DNA from: JBJHBP01 sp050485645
Lineage (GTDB): Bacteria > Pseudomonadota > Gammaproteobacteria > Steroidobacterales > Rariloculaceae
Direction: 5' to 3'
Assembly (NCBI GenBank): GCA_050485645.1
Contig: JBJHBT010000003.1
Coordinates: 129,041-193,040 of the forward strand
Length of the DNA stretch: 64,000 nucleotides
Within the stretch, counting starts at the first letter, position 1. Every line of letters begins with the position of its first letter. Positions 9,288-17,780 of the stretch are shown piece by piece. Position numbers and translations under genes: made by a program. The notes beneath the pieces were generated by a model. That model had not been told where the DNA came from. It saw only the letters and a program-made list of their open reading frames with translations, and searched no databases.

Positions 9288-10039
9288 GCGCTGGCAGCCT
9301 CATCCTGTATCCAGTCGTAGCCATGCGCATCCAGTTCGCGCGCCAGTTCCGGCCCGCCGGATTTCACGATACGGCCGCTCGCCAGGACGTGCACGAAATC
9401 GGGCACGATCAACTCGAGCAATCGTTCATAGTGGGTGACCAGAATCATTGATCTGTCTGCGCTGCGCATGCTGTTCACGCCGGCAGCGACAATTTTCAGG
9501 GCATCCACATCCAGCCCCGAGTCGGTTTCATCCAGCAGCGCAAGCCTGGGCTCCAGCATCATCATCTGCAGTATTTCATTGCGTTTCTTCTCGCCACCCG
9601 AGAACCCTTCATTGACGCTGCGGTTCAGAAAGTCCTTCGGGATCTGCATCAGCTCCATTCTGTCCCGGATCAGTTTCATGAACTCGAACGCGTCCACCTG
9701 TGACTCGCCTCGCGCCTCGCGTTGGGCATTCAGGGCTGCCTTGAGCAGATAGGCGTTGTTCACGCCGGGAATTTCGATCGGGTACTGGAAGGCCAGAAAC
9801 AGGCCCGCCCGCGCACGTTCCTCGGCCACCATGGCGAGCAGATCCTGCTCCAGAAACCGTACCTGGCCGGCTGTGATCTCGTAGCCGTCGCGCCCGGCCA
9901 GTACCTGTGCCAGCGTGCTCTTGCCCGACCCGTTCGGGCCCATGATGGCGTGAATCTCGCCGGCATTGACGGTGAGATTGACGCCCTTGAGTATCGGCTT
10001 ATCGGCGACCTGTACGTTGAGGTCGGTTATGGTCAGCAT
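9284..10039 (-). CDS. sufC: Fe-S cluster assembly ATPase SufC
   Basis: ABC-type ATPase that powers the SufBCD scaffold (251 aa). Walker A is GPNGSGKSTL (near residue 35). The signature is GFSGGEKKR and Walker B/D-loop is LALLDETDSGLD, the usual SufC variant. VTHYERLLELIVPDFVHVL is the H-loop region. A strong Shine-Dalgarno (AGGAGAGG) sits in the 54-bp gap upstream of its ATG. Its stop overlaps the sufD start. Confidence 0.96.
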   Translation of the reverse strand: MLTITDLNVQVADKPILKGVNLTVNAGEIHAIMGPNGSGKSTLAQVLAGRDGYEITAGQVRFLEQDLLAMVAEERARAGLFLAFQYPIEIPGVNNAYLLKAALNAQREARGESQVDAFEFMKLIRDRMELMQIPKDFLNRSVNEGFSGGEKKRNEILQMMMLEPRLALLDETDSGLDVDALKIVAAGVNSMRSADRSMILVTHYERLLELIVPDFVHVLASGRIVKSGGPELARELDAHGYDWIQDEAASA

Positions 10040-10093
10040 CCTGGCAAACCTCTCCTTGTTTTCAGATTGTCCGGCCGTGGCCGGGCGGCAGTA

Positions 10094-11542
10094 TCAGCCA
10101 ACCGCGCCTTCCAGGCTGACGTTCAGCAGATTCTGCGCTTCCACGGCGAATTCCATGGGCAGCTCCCTGAACACTTCGCGGCAGAACCCGTTCACGATCA
10201 TGTTCACTGCATTTTCCTCCGACAATCCGCGCTGACGGCAGTAGAACAGCTGGTCCTCGCTGATCTTCGATGTCGTCGCCTCATGCTCGATGCGTGCGGT
10301 GGGTTGTCGGGATTCAATATACGGAAACGTGTGGGCACCGCACTGGTCACCGAGCAGCAGCGAGTCGCACTGCGTGTGATTGCGGGCATTGCGCGCGGTG
10401 GGCATCATGCGCACCAGGCCGCGGTACGCGTTCTGGCCGTGACCGGCGGAGATGCCTTTGGAGACGATGGTGCTGCGTGTGTTCGCTCCAATATGGATCA
10501 TCTTGGTGCCGGTGTCAGCCTGCTGGTAATTGTTGGTCAGCGCAACCGAATAGAACTCTCCCACGGAATTCTCGCCGCGCAGCACACAGCTGGGGTACTT
10601 CCATGTGATCGCGGAACCGGTTTCAACCTGCGTCCATGAGATCTTCGAGTTCGCGCCGCGACACTCGCCACGCTTGGTCACGAAGTTATAGATTCCGCCG
10701 CGACCGTTCTCATCGCCCGGGTACCAGTTCTGTACGGTGGAATACTTGATCTGCGCGCCTTCCAGCGCCACCAGCTCGACAACGGCTGCATGCAGCTGGT
10801 TCTCATCACGCATGGGTGCCGTGCAACCTTCCAGATAGCTGACGTGGCTGCCTTCATCGGCAATGATCAGGGTGCGTTCGAACTGGCCGGTGTTCGCGGC
10901 GTTGATCCGGAAATAGGTGGACAGCTCCATCGGGCAACGCACACCCTTGGGGATGTAGACGAAGGATCCATCCGTAAACACCGCGGAATTGAGCGTCGCG
11001 AAGAAGTTGTCGCGATAGGGCACCACGGTGCCCAGATACCTGCGTACCAGCTCCGGGTGGTTGTGAACCGCTTCCGAGAACGAGCAGAAGATGACGCCAG
11101 CCTCGGCGAGCTTCTCCTTGAACGTGGTTGCCACCGAAACGCTGTCGAATACGGCATCGACCGCGACACCCGCCAGACGTGCACGTTCATGCAGCGGAAT
11201 GCCGAGCTTTTCGTAGGTTTCCAACAGCTTCGGGTCAACTTCATCCAGGCTTTTGGGCGCGTCGTCGCGGCTCTTGGGCGCCGCGTAGTAGGAGATGGAT
11301 TGATAGTCCACGGCTGGATAGTGCACGTGTGCCCACTCGGGTTCCTTCATCGTCAGCCAGTGGCGATACGCCTTCAGCCGCCATTCGAGAAGGAACTCCG
11401 GCTCACGCTTTTTCGCCGAGATCATGCGGATCACGTCTTCATTCAGACCCGGTGGCACCGTGTCCTGTTCGATATCGGTTACGAACCCGTGCCGATACTT
11501 GCGTGCGATCAGATCGTCCAGTTGTTTTGGGTCAGTGGCCAT
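10094..11542 (-). CDS. sufB: Fe-S cluster assembly protein SufB
   Basis: Core scaffold subunit on which the cluster is built (482 aa, usual length). Recognisable blocks are KKREPEFLLEWRLKAYRHW, FCSFSEAVHNHPELVRRYLG, IPKGVRCPMELSTYFRIN, GRGGIYNFVTKRGECRGANS and the C-terminal SLLLGDQCGAHTFPYIES. The last contains the cysteine equivalent to the E. coli SufB acceptor cysteine. It is the first structural gene after the Rrf2 regulator, 50 bp downstream of it. Confidence 0.97.
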   Translation of the reverse strand: MATDPKQLDDLIARKYRHGFVTDIEQDTVPPGLNEDVIRMISAKKREPEFLLEWRLKAYRHWLTMKEPEWAHVHYPAVDYQSISYYAAPKSRDDAPKSLDEVDPKLLETYEKLGIPLHERARLAGVAVDAVFDSVSVATTFKEKLAEAGVIFCSFSEAVHNHPELVRRYLGTVVPYRDNFFATLNSAVFTDGSFVYIPKGVRCPMELSTYFRINAANTGQFERTLIIADEGSHVSYLEGCTAPMRDENQLHAAVVELVALEGAQIKYSTVQNWYPGDENGRGGIYNFVTKRGECRGANSKISWTQVETGSAITWKYPSCVLRGENSVGEFYSVALTNNYQQADTGTKMIHIGANTRSTIVSKGISAGHGQNAYRGLVRMMPTARNARNHTQCDSLLLGDQCGAHTFPYIESRQPTARIEHEATTSKISEDQLFYCRQRGLSEENAVNMIVNGFCREVFRELPMEFAVEAQNLLNVSLEGAVG

Positions 11543-11592
11543 GCCTGTTCAGTTCCGCTCGGTGATACTTGAAAAAATGGAGTCAGCGCCGA

Positions 11593-12054
11593 CTACCGCG
11601 TCATGTGTGGAATGTGCAGCTCGCGCTTCAGATTCAGCGTGGTGGTCGCGTCGGGCTGCTGTTGCAGATCCGCCAGGCTGATCTCGTCCAGTGCGCGTCG
11701 AATGCTGTAGTTGATCCGGCGCCACGCTGCGCCGACCCGGCATACGGACTCCAGGTCGCACTCGCCACCGGCGGCGCTGCACTCGGTGATGGCAACGGGG
11801 CCTTCCAGCGCGTCCAGGATCTGGGCCGCGCTGATCTTCTCGGGGGCGCGCGCCAAGAGATAGCCGCCCTGCGGGCCGCGCTCGGATACGACCAGCCCGG
11901 CCCGGGTCAGCGACTTCAGCAGCTTGCTGACGGTGGCCTGCCCAAGCCTTGTTGCCGTGGCGACTTCTCCGGCCGTGCTCAGCGCACCGGGACGGGCCGC
12001 GAGCTGTGCCAGCACGATCGTGCCGTAGTCCGTCAGTTTGCTCATTCGCAGCAT
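11593..12054 (-). CDS. Rrf2-family SUF regulator (IscR-like)
   Basis: Winged-helix Fe-S-sensing transcription factor (153 aa) at the head of the suf operon. The N-terminus MLRMSKLTDYGTIVL is the conserved start of SUF-type Rrf2 regulators, so the ATG at 12054 is kept although a second ATG lies 9 bp on. The recognition helix region is LGQATVSKLLKSLTRAGLV. Cluster-ligand cysteines are C92, C99 and C105. The name sufR is avoided because cyanobacterial SufR belongs to a different family. An IscR-type site overlaps its promoter, so autoregulation is likely. Confidence 0.9.
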   Translation of the reverse strand: MLRMSKLTDYGTIVLAQLAARPGALSTAGEVATATRLGQATVSKLLKSLTRAGLVVSERGPQGGYLLARAPEKISAAQILDALEGPVAITECSAAGGECDLESVCRVGAAWRRINYSIRRALDEISLADLQQQPDATTTLNLKRELHIPHMTR

Positions 12055-12082
12055 GGATCCGATCCCGGCCAGTTCAAAAGAG

Positions 12083-12094
12083 GACTATTTTAGT
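12083..12094. promoter_or_regulatory. IscR/Rrf2 type-1 operator over the suf -10 box
   Basis: The plus-strand sequence GACTATTTTAGT is the reverse complement of ACTAAAATAGTC. That matches the 12-base core ACTRWWWYAGTC of the enterobacterial IscR type-1 site at every position. It covers the -10 hexamer, so a bound regulator would block RNA polymerase. The match is to remembered consensus; binding is inferred. Confidence 0.6.
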
Positions 12095-12115
12095 ACTGAT
12101 TGGGTCCGCGCTCAA
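12087..12115 (-). promoter_or_regulatory. sigma70-type promoter of the suf operon
   Basis: On the minus strand TTGAGC (12115-12110) and TAAAAT (12092-12087) are separated by exactly 17 bp. They lie about 33 bp before the regulator start at 12054. It is the only good promoter seen between bepA and the suf regulator. Confidence 0.65.
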
Positions 12116-12220
12116 TCCGTATGTTCCTCGGGGGGGGGCGTGCGCCGCCGGGTATGAAGAAGCCGAGGGGTGAAGGGGAGGCTGGCGCCGCTGTTTGCTT
12201 GAGGGGCGGGCCGGGGGCGA

Positions 12221-13687
12221 CTAGTGGCGCGATGAGGCGCGCCGCCTTTCGTCTTCGGGCATCGCCTCGCGGATTTCATCCTGTCGGGCCTCGAAACGAG
12301 CGCGATCCACGGCATGCAGTTCGGGTGTCTCGAGCGCCAAACGCAGCTGGGTCAGTGCCAGCGGCAGGGCCCCGACCGACACATAATACTCGCCCATGTA
12401 GTAGTGCGAATTGGCCACATCGCCCTGGGCGTTGGCAGCGCGTGCCAGCAGTCGGATCTGCTCCGGCGTGGCGTTGCCGCGCATGTTGTTGAGAAGGTCG
12501 AGAAGAATGCGGTGAGCGGCCGCCGGATCGCCGTTGTTGATCAGTGCCTCGGCATAACTCAGCGTCAGCGCCGTGTTGCGCGGGAAGAGGTTCATCCCGT
12601 CCTGGTAGACACGCATGGCGTCTTCGTGCTGGCGATGCGCCAGCAGGGCCTCGGCCAGCGAGATCCGGTACCAGGTGGCGGTAGGCTCCTCGACCGTGAG
12701 CCGTCGCAGGACGGTGGCCGCCTCTTCATGACGCGACGCACGCATCAGCGCCAGCGCGTAGCCGTAGCGATCGGATGCCGATACGTCGTCAACGTTGCCG
12801 GAAGCGCTGCGAAATTCGGCCAGCGCGATATCGGGCGAACGGGCCGCCGAGACCTTGAGTCGCGCCCTGGTCAGAAGGTACCGGCTGCTGTCCGGCGGGT
12901 TGGCGGCCGGCAGCAGTCGCGCCCGGCTGCGAGCCTCGCCGATGCGTTCCGTCGTGACGGGGTGGGTGCGAAGCAGCGCGGGTACATGCTCGCCGGACGA
13001 CCCGTAGCGGCGTGACAGTTTTTCGAAGAAGGTGGCCATACCGTAAGGATCGAAGCCCGCCGCAGCCAGCAGCTCGGTGCCGACCCGGTCGGCTTCGTGC
13101 TCGTTGGAACGCGTGAAGTTGATCTGTCGCTGGATCGCGGCACTCTGCGTTGCCGCTACCACGCCCTGCATGGCGTCGGGCGATACATCGGCCGCCACAC
13201 CGAGCAGCACCGCCGCGATCGTGGCCGCCATGGACACGATTCCGGCGCGCTGGCTGTCGTGAATCGAGCGTGCGATGTGGCGCTGTGTGACGTGCGCGAT
13301 TTCGTGGGCGATGACGCCAGCCAGCTCGCTTTCATTCTCACTGGCCAGGATCAGTCCGGTGTGTACGCCGATGTATCCGCCAGGCAGTGCGAACGCATTG
13401 ATACTGGGATCATCGATGATGAGGAAGGTGAAGGAGTTGTCGCCGCTGTTGCTGGTGTGGGAGGCGATTCGCGATCCCAGCGACTGAATGTATTCGTTGA
13501 GTATCGGGTCCTCGACGATGACGCCGGCGGCGCGCAGTTGGTGGACCACACCGCGCCCGATCTGCGCTTCCTGAGACTTGCTGATAGTGGCGGCTGCCGG
13601 GCTGCCGAAGTCCGGCAGCGGCCGGGTCTGGGTATGGCCCGCAACGGCCACGCAGCACAGCGCCAGCGTCAGAATCAGTTTTTTCAC
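12221..13687 (-). CDS. bepA: BepA-like M48 periplasmic metalloprotease with TPR domain
   Basis: Zinc metalloprotease/chaperone of the outer-membrane assembly pathway (488 aa). The chosen start is GTG 13687 with GGAG 9 bp upstream; it yields a clean signal peptide (VKKLILTLALCCVAVAGHTQ). The zinc site is HEIAH plus the downstream glutamate in NEHEADRVG. Residues from about 280 onward form TPR repeats with the family's PEDERRR-type tail. BepA in E. coli assists LptD and BamA biogenesis and degrades misfolded barrels. It lies downstream of bcp on the same strand. Confidence 0.9.
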   Translation of the reverse strand: MKKLILTLALCCVAVAGHTQTRPLPDFGSPAAATISKSQEAQIGRGVVHQLRAAGVIVEDPILNEYIQSLGSRIASHTSNSGDNSFTFLIIDDPSINAFALPGGYIGVHTGLILASENESELAGVIAHEIAHVTQRHIARSIHDSQRAGIVSMAATIAAVLLGVAADVSPDAMQGVVAATQSAAIQRQINFTRSNEHEADRVGTELLAAAGFDPYGMATFFEKLSRRYGSSGEHVPALLRTHPVTTERIGEARSRARLLPAANPPDSSRYLLTRARLKVSAARSPDIALAEFRSASGNVDDVSASDRYGYALALMRASRHEEAATVLRRLTVEEPTATWYRISLAEALLAHRQHEDAMRVYQDGMNLFPRNTALTLSYAEALINNGDPAAAHRILLDLLNNMRGNATPEQIRLLARAANAQGDVANSHYYMGEYYVSVGALPLALTQLRLALETPELHAVDRARFEARQDEIREAMPEDERRRASSRH

Positions 13688-13759
13688 GGTGCCAAGCTCC
13701 ACGCGGCGTACCCACCGCAACCAGATTGGACCGCGGGCGTGCCGCCCCGTTCCCCCGGT

Positions 13760-14242
13760 TTACAGTGAGTGTACCGCGTTCAGGACGTCCTCGACATGAC
13801 CGGGGACCCGTACCTTGCGCCACTCCCGGACTACAAGCCCCTTCCCGTCAACGAGAAACGTGCTGCGCTCGATGCCCATGACCTTCCTCCCGTACATGTT
13901 TTTCTCACGGATCACGTCGAACAGCCGGCACAGCGTCTCGTCGGGGTCGGAAATCAGCTGGAACGGCAGCGAGTGCTTTTCACGAAACTTCTCATGTGAG
14001 GCAAGCGTGTCGCGGGAAACGCCGAGGATGGTCACCTGCCTGCGTGTGAAGGCGTCATGGTGATCGCGGAATGCCTGGCTCTCCGTCGTGCAGCCGGGCG
14101 TGTTGTCCTTGGGGTAGAAGTACAGCACATAGGGACTGCCGGCAAGCGCCTTCGACGAGACCTTCCCCGCACCTGTCATTTCGGCGCTGAATGCCGGTAC
14201 TTTCCGGCCGACAGTGATCCTGCTCAATACTCTGCTCCGCAA
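13760..14242 (-). CDS. bcp: Thioredoxin-dependent peroxiredoxin Bcp
   Basis: Atypical 2-Cys or 1-Cys peroxiredoxin of the BCP/PrxQ family (160 aa) that reduces H2O2 and alkyl hydroperoxides. The peroxidatic cysteine sits in YPKDNTPGCTTESQAFRD. ILGVSRDTLASHEKFREKHSLPFQLISDPD is the family-typical continuation. PrxQ often has a second cysteine five residues on, but here that position is not Cys. The gene lies immediately after gcvR, as in enterobacteria, and 72 bp before bepA. The exact start is uncertain by a few codons. Confidence 0.93.
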   Translation of the reverse strand: MRSRVLSRITVGRKVPAFSAEMTGAGKVSSKALAGSPYVLYFYPKDNTPGCTTESQAFRDHHDAFTRRQVTILGVSRDTLASHEKFREKHSLPFQLISDPDETLCRLFDVIREKNMYGRKVMGIERSTFLVDGKGLVVREWRKVRVPGHVEDVLNAVHSL

Positions 14243-14287
14243 ATCAGATACGACGCGACGAGGCGTCGGGTTGTGATCGGCAGCATC

Positions 14288-14821
14288 TCAGCTGTGCTTG
14301 ACCGGTTCCATGATGGCATCCACGTTGAGCTGGTCGCAGAAGTCCATGAACTCTTCGCGCAAGGTCGCAATATGCACGGATGCCGGAATGTTGACGAACA
14401 TCTGCACCGAAAACATCGGTGCACCGGTATGGGCAGCCGCATAGCTGCGGGTCGAGACTTCGCCGATTTCGACCTGTCGGGCGTTGAAAAAGCCGGCGAG
14501 GCTGTGGACGACACCGGGCTGGTCCAGGCCGACCACATCGACCGCGTATGGCAGCAGGTCCTTGGCGAAGCGCCGGGGTTCGGTTCGCTTGAGCTGCATG
14601 GTGAGGTTGTTGCCGGTCGCGAACCGGTTGAGGTCGCGCTCCAGGCGGCTGATCGTGTGCCAGTTGCCTGCAACCAGCAGTAATATTGCGAAGTCCGATC
14701 CGAACGAGGACATGCGGCTCTCCCGGATGTTGCCGCCACAATCGAGGACTACACGCGTCAGCTCCTGGACGATTACAGTTGGTTCGCCGCCTACCGCCGA
14801 GACGATCATGAGCTGTTCCAT
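14288..14821 (-). CDS. gcvR: GcvR-like tandem ACT-domain regulator
   Basis: 177-aa protein of two ACT domains, family of the glycine cleavage system transcriptional repressor GcvR, which acts by binding GcvA. The start at ATG 14821 (MEQLMIVSAVGGEP) removes an unrelated upstream extension that would overlap the dapA promoter region. ACT features include DCGGNIRESRMSSFGSDFAILLLV in the first half and VVGLDQPGVVHSLAGFF in the second. It is divergent from dapA and followed by bcp, the conserved enterobacterial arrangement. Whether it regulates gcv in this organism is not shown. Confidence 0.85.
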   Translation of the reverse strand: MEQLMIVSAVGGEPTVIVQELTRVVLDCGGNIRESRMSSFGSDFAILLLVAGNWHTISRLERDLNRFATGNNLTMQLKRTEPRRFAKDLLPYAVDVVGLDQPGVVHSLAGFFNARQVEIGEVSTRSYAAAHTGAPMFSVQMFVNIPASVHIATLREEFMDFCDQLNVDAIMEPVKHS

Positions 14822-14958
14822 CGCGTATCTTGGGCCCCGAATCCGGATGACGGGCCAGTTTACCCTCGAACAGGGACAGGTGTAACCGGCATGATGGCTC
14901 GGTTGCGCCCTGAAGGTGCCGCCAGTACCATGCGCGGCGGGTCGCACGAGGGATCAAA

Positions 14959-15846
14959 ATGAAGCTTGCCGGCAGCATGGTCGCGCTGGTCACACCCATG
15001 GATGAGGACGGCGCCGTCCACTATGGCGACCTGAAAAGGCTGATCGACTGGCATGTTTCGTCCGGTACGGATGCGCTGGTCATCGCCGGAACGACCGGTG
15101 AATCGGCAACACTGGCCCACCATGAGCATGTGGAACTGATCGAGCAGTCGTGCGAGCTTGCCGACGGACGCATCGATATCGTTGCCGGCACCGGTTCCAA
15201 TTCGACGGCGCAGACAACCGCGCTGTCGACGGCGGTGGACACGCTCCCCATAGCCGGCTTTCTGGTTGTCACGCCCTACTACAACAAACCCACGCAGGAA
15301 GGCCTGTACCGTCACTTTGCCGCGATTGCGGATGCGGTGACCCATCCGGTGATCCTGTATAACGTACCCGGCCGTACGGCAGTGGACCTGAGCATCGCGA
15401 CCACCGCGAGGCTGGCCGGTCACGGCAATATTGCCGGTCTCAAGGATGCCACCGGGGAACTCGAACGGGTCGAATCGCTCAGACAGCAGTGTGGCGACGA
15501 ATTCATGCTGTTGAGCGGTGACGATGCCAGCTCGCGGGAATTCATGCTGCTGGGTGGCGATGGCGTGATTTCGGTGACGGCCAATGTGGCGCCCGCGCAG
15601 ATGAAAGCGCTTTGCGACGCGGCGATTCGTGGTGCCACTGAAGAGGCCGGGCGAATCGACGCGGACCTTCAGGGACTGCATCGTTCGTTGTTCTGTGAGA
15701 GCAACCCGATTCCGGTCAAGTGGGCCTTGCACAGGATGGGCTGGATCGGGCCTGGCATCAGACTGCCACTGACACCGCTGGCGTCGCACTGTCATCGTGC
15801 CGTACTGGATGCGATGCAACTGGCTGGAATAGAGAGTGCTGCATAA
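14959..15846 (+). CDS. dapA: 4-hydroxy-tetrahydrodipicolinate synthase
   Basis: First committed enzyme of lysine and meso-diaminopimelate synthesis, condensing pyruvate with aspartate semialdehyde (295 aa). The Schiff-base lysine lies in IAGLKDATGEL. Other active-site elements are GTTGESATL, VVTPYYNKPTQEGLY and the tyrosine in ILYNVPGRTAVDL. The GDDASSREFMLLGGDGVISVTANV region is also standard. It is divergent from gcvR and its stop abuts the next ATG (TAAATG), so it is co-translated with the small lipoprotein gene. Confidence 0.97.
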   Translation: MKLAGSMVALVTPMDEDGAVHYGDLKRLIDWHVSSGTDALVIAGTTGESATLAHHEHVELIEQSCELADGRIDIVAGTGSNSTAQTTALSTAVDTLPIAGFLVVTPYYNKPTQEGLYRHFAAIADAVTHPVILYNVPGRTAVDLSIATTARLAGHGNIAGLKDATGELERVESLRQQCGDEFMLLSGDDASSREFMLLGGDGVISVTANVAPAQMKALCDAAIRGATEEAGRIDADLQGLHRSLFCESNPIPVKWALHRMGWIGPGIRLPLTPLASHCHRAVLDAMQLAGIESAA

Positions 15847-16134
15847 ATGAAACGATCGTTTGCCATGGCCTTCATCCTTCCGGTGCTTACGGCGCTGACA
15901 GCGTGCGGTGGGGGCGGCACGTTCTTCTGTGCCGACCCCGAACGCTATACGGGCAGCGCCACCATCCAGCCGATCCGGGTGCCCGATGGCCTGAGTCCGC
16001 CGGATGATTCACAGGCGCTGGTGGTTCCCCCGGCGTCCGGACGAGCGCTTGATTCCGACGCCACGGGGCGTCCCTGCCTGCAGGCACCGCCTGACTATCT
16101 GGAATCGCGCCCATCATCGGGTGAAGACGCCTAG
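15847..16134 (+). CDS. Short BamC-like lipoprotein
   Basis: 95-aa lipoprotein with lipobox LTAC (mature Cys at residue 20). It sits exactly where bamC (nlpB) sits in E. coli, directly after dapA. The mature N-terminus (YTGSATIQPIRVPDGLSPPDD followed by LVVPPASG) resembles the extended N-terminal lasso of BamC that binds BamD. The two helix-grip domains that make BamC about 340 aa are entirely absent. I infer a reduced BamC-like BAM lipoprotein. An unrelated short lipoprotein remains possible. Confidence 0.7.
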   Translation: MKRSFAMAFILPVLTALTACGGGGTFFCADPERYTGSATIQPIRVPDGLSPPDDSQALVVPPASGRALDSDATGRPCLQAPPDYLESRPSSGEDA

Positions 16135-16150
16135 TCGGGTGAAGACGCCT
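16117..16150. repeat. 16-bp direct repeat across the lipoprotein stop
   Basis: TCGGGTGAAGACGCCT occurs at 16117-16132 and again at 16135-16150, separated by AG. The first copy encodes the last residues and the stop lies in the junction, so a small tandem duplication may have fixed the current C-terminus. Confidence 0.8.
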
Positions 16151-16320
16151 GGCGTCGGTGGCTGATTCCTTGACGGTCAGACCGCGCCTGCTGGCTGTCC
16201 GGTGGCAGGTGTTGTCGCGATTCTGTCAAATGTCGTTACTGTCAGTCCGTCCGTCGCCTGACGGTTCGTGACGCCAGGAACTTTTCCTCGGGATCGGACT
16301 GCGCGATACTCTGCGCCACC

Positions 16321-17625
16321 ATGGACAACCCCAGCGAGACGCAACCCGTAGAGGGGGCAAAGAACAACAGCGGCTGGCACAGGGGAGAGTTCTGTTATGC
16401 CATGGCCATGTTCGTGACGGCAGTCAGTGTGGTCGCACTGGCGATGTGGCTCACCGACAACTGGATGCCCCTCGATCAGCCCGGTGTCGCGCTGTTCTTT
16501 TTCTGCTACGGGATCTTCACCATCGCGATAGGCTATCGCCACCCCAACTCCGCCTATTATTCATTCGACAGGGTTGCACAGGTCGCCAGCGTACTGGTGC
16601 TCGGCCCCTTGCCGGCTGCCATTGTCAACGGCACGGCATCACTGCTGTATCCGTGGTACCGATTGCGGCAGGGCCGTGCCCTCGGCGATGTCATTACGGC
16701 GTCGCTGAACAACGCCGGCCTGATGACGCTGATCGTGCTGCTGTCCGGATACGTGTACGTGGGACTGGGTGGGCAGGTGCCACTGACGGGGCTGGACTCT
16801 TCCGCACTGATCGCGCTGCTGGCTCTGGTCATCAGCATGCAGGTGCTCAACGACGTCGGTTATGTCGGTCTGATCAAGATGCGTCACCCGGGCAAGTCCG
16901 CGCGTTCGGATTTTCTGAATGTGTTCTCGCTGTCCGTGGAGCTTGGTTCAGCGCTGACGGCCGTGCTGGTGGCAATAGTGTTCAATCTGATGCCGCTGGA
17001 AGTGTTCGTGCTGCTGCTGGTGGTGCTGAGCATCGGCATGCTGGCGCTGAGACAGTTTGCAAACATGCGCTACAAGCTGGAGCTGCTTGTCGACGAGCGC
17101 ACGCGCAGCCTGCGTGAGAAGACGCTGGAACTGGAAAGACAGGCGACGCAGGACAAACTGACCGGACTCTACAACCGCCGCTATGCGGACACCTTTCTGG
17201 ACCAGCAGCTGGACCGGGCGCGGCGCTACCGCCAGCATCTGTCCGTGGCGCTGGCAGATCTGGATGGGTTCAAGCAGATCAACGACCGCTATTCACATGC
17301 GGCCGGTGACGAGGTGCTGCATCGCGTGGCAAACATTTTCAGAGAGCGTTGCCGCAAGTCCGACATGGTGGCCCGATACGGCGGCGAGGAGTTCCTGATC
17401 TGCTTTCCGGAAACCGACATCCGCAAGGCTCGTGTCATCTGCGAGGAGCTGCGCGTGGCGGTTGAGATGGAGGCCTGGCGCGCGCTTGGTCTGGAACGCA
17501 GTGTTACGGTGAGTTTCGGGCTGGCCGAGCGGCGCGCCGACTCGTCTCGCCAGTCGCTGCTCAGTGCCGCCGACCTGCGGCTGTATGCCGCCAAGAACAA
17601 CGGTCGCAATCAGGTCATCGCCTGA
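16321..17625 (+). CDS. Membrane diguanylate cyclase (GGDEF)
   Basis: 434-aa protein. Residues 25-245 hold about seven hydrophobic helices of a membrane sensor (MASE-like). A short coiled linker (residues 250-275) leads to a GGDEF domain. The active-site motif is GGEEF at 354-358, a functional variant. The allosteric I-site RKSD (345-348) is positioned five residues upstream, so product inhibition is expected. DKLTGLYNRR and LADLDGFKQINDRYSHAAGDEVL are standard. It should synthesise cyclic di-GMP; the sensed signal is unknown. Confidence 0.92.
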   Translation: MDNPSETQPVEGAKNNSGWHRGEFCYAMAMFVTAVSVVALAMWLTDNWMPLDQPGVALFFFCYGIFTIAIGYRHPNSAYYSFDRVAQVASVLVLGPLPAAIVNGTASLLYPWYRLRQGRALGDVITASLNNAGLMTLIVLLSGYVYVGLGGQVPLTGLDSSALIALLALVISMQVLNDVGYVGLIKMRHPGKSARSDFLNVFSLSVELGSALTAVLVAIVFNLMPLEVFVLLLVVLSIGMLALRQFANMRYKLELLVDERTRSLREKTLELERQATQDKLTGLYNRRYADTFLDQQLDRARRYRQHLSVALADLDGFKQINDRYSHAAGDEVLHRVANIFRERCRKSDMVARYGGEEFLICFPETDIRKARVICEELRVAVEMEAWRALGLERSVTVSFGLAERRADSSRQSLLSAADLRLYAAKNNGRNQVIA

Positions 17626-17780
17626 CACGTCTGCGCTCGAGGTACCGTCGCCCTCCGGTGGCGGGACATTCTGTGACCTGTCTATCGGAATCGTCCTCCC
17701 GGTAACGGGCAGACTGGCGGTGGGGTGCAGAACCTGTGCCCGCAACCCGGGATGCCGCGTGGATCTGCGCCGGAGGCACA

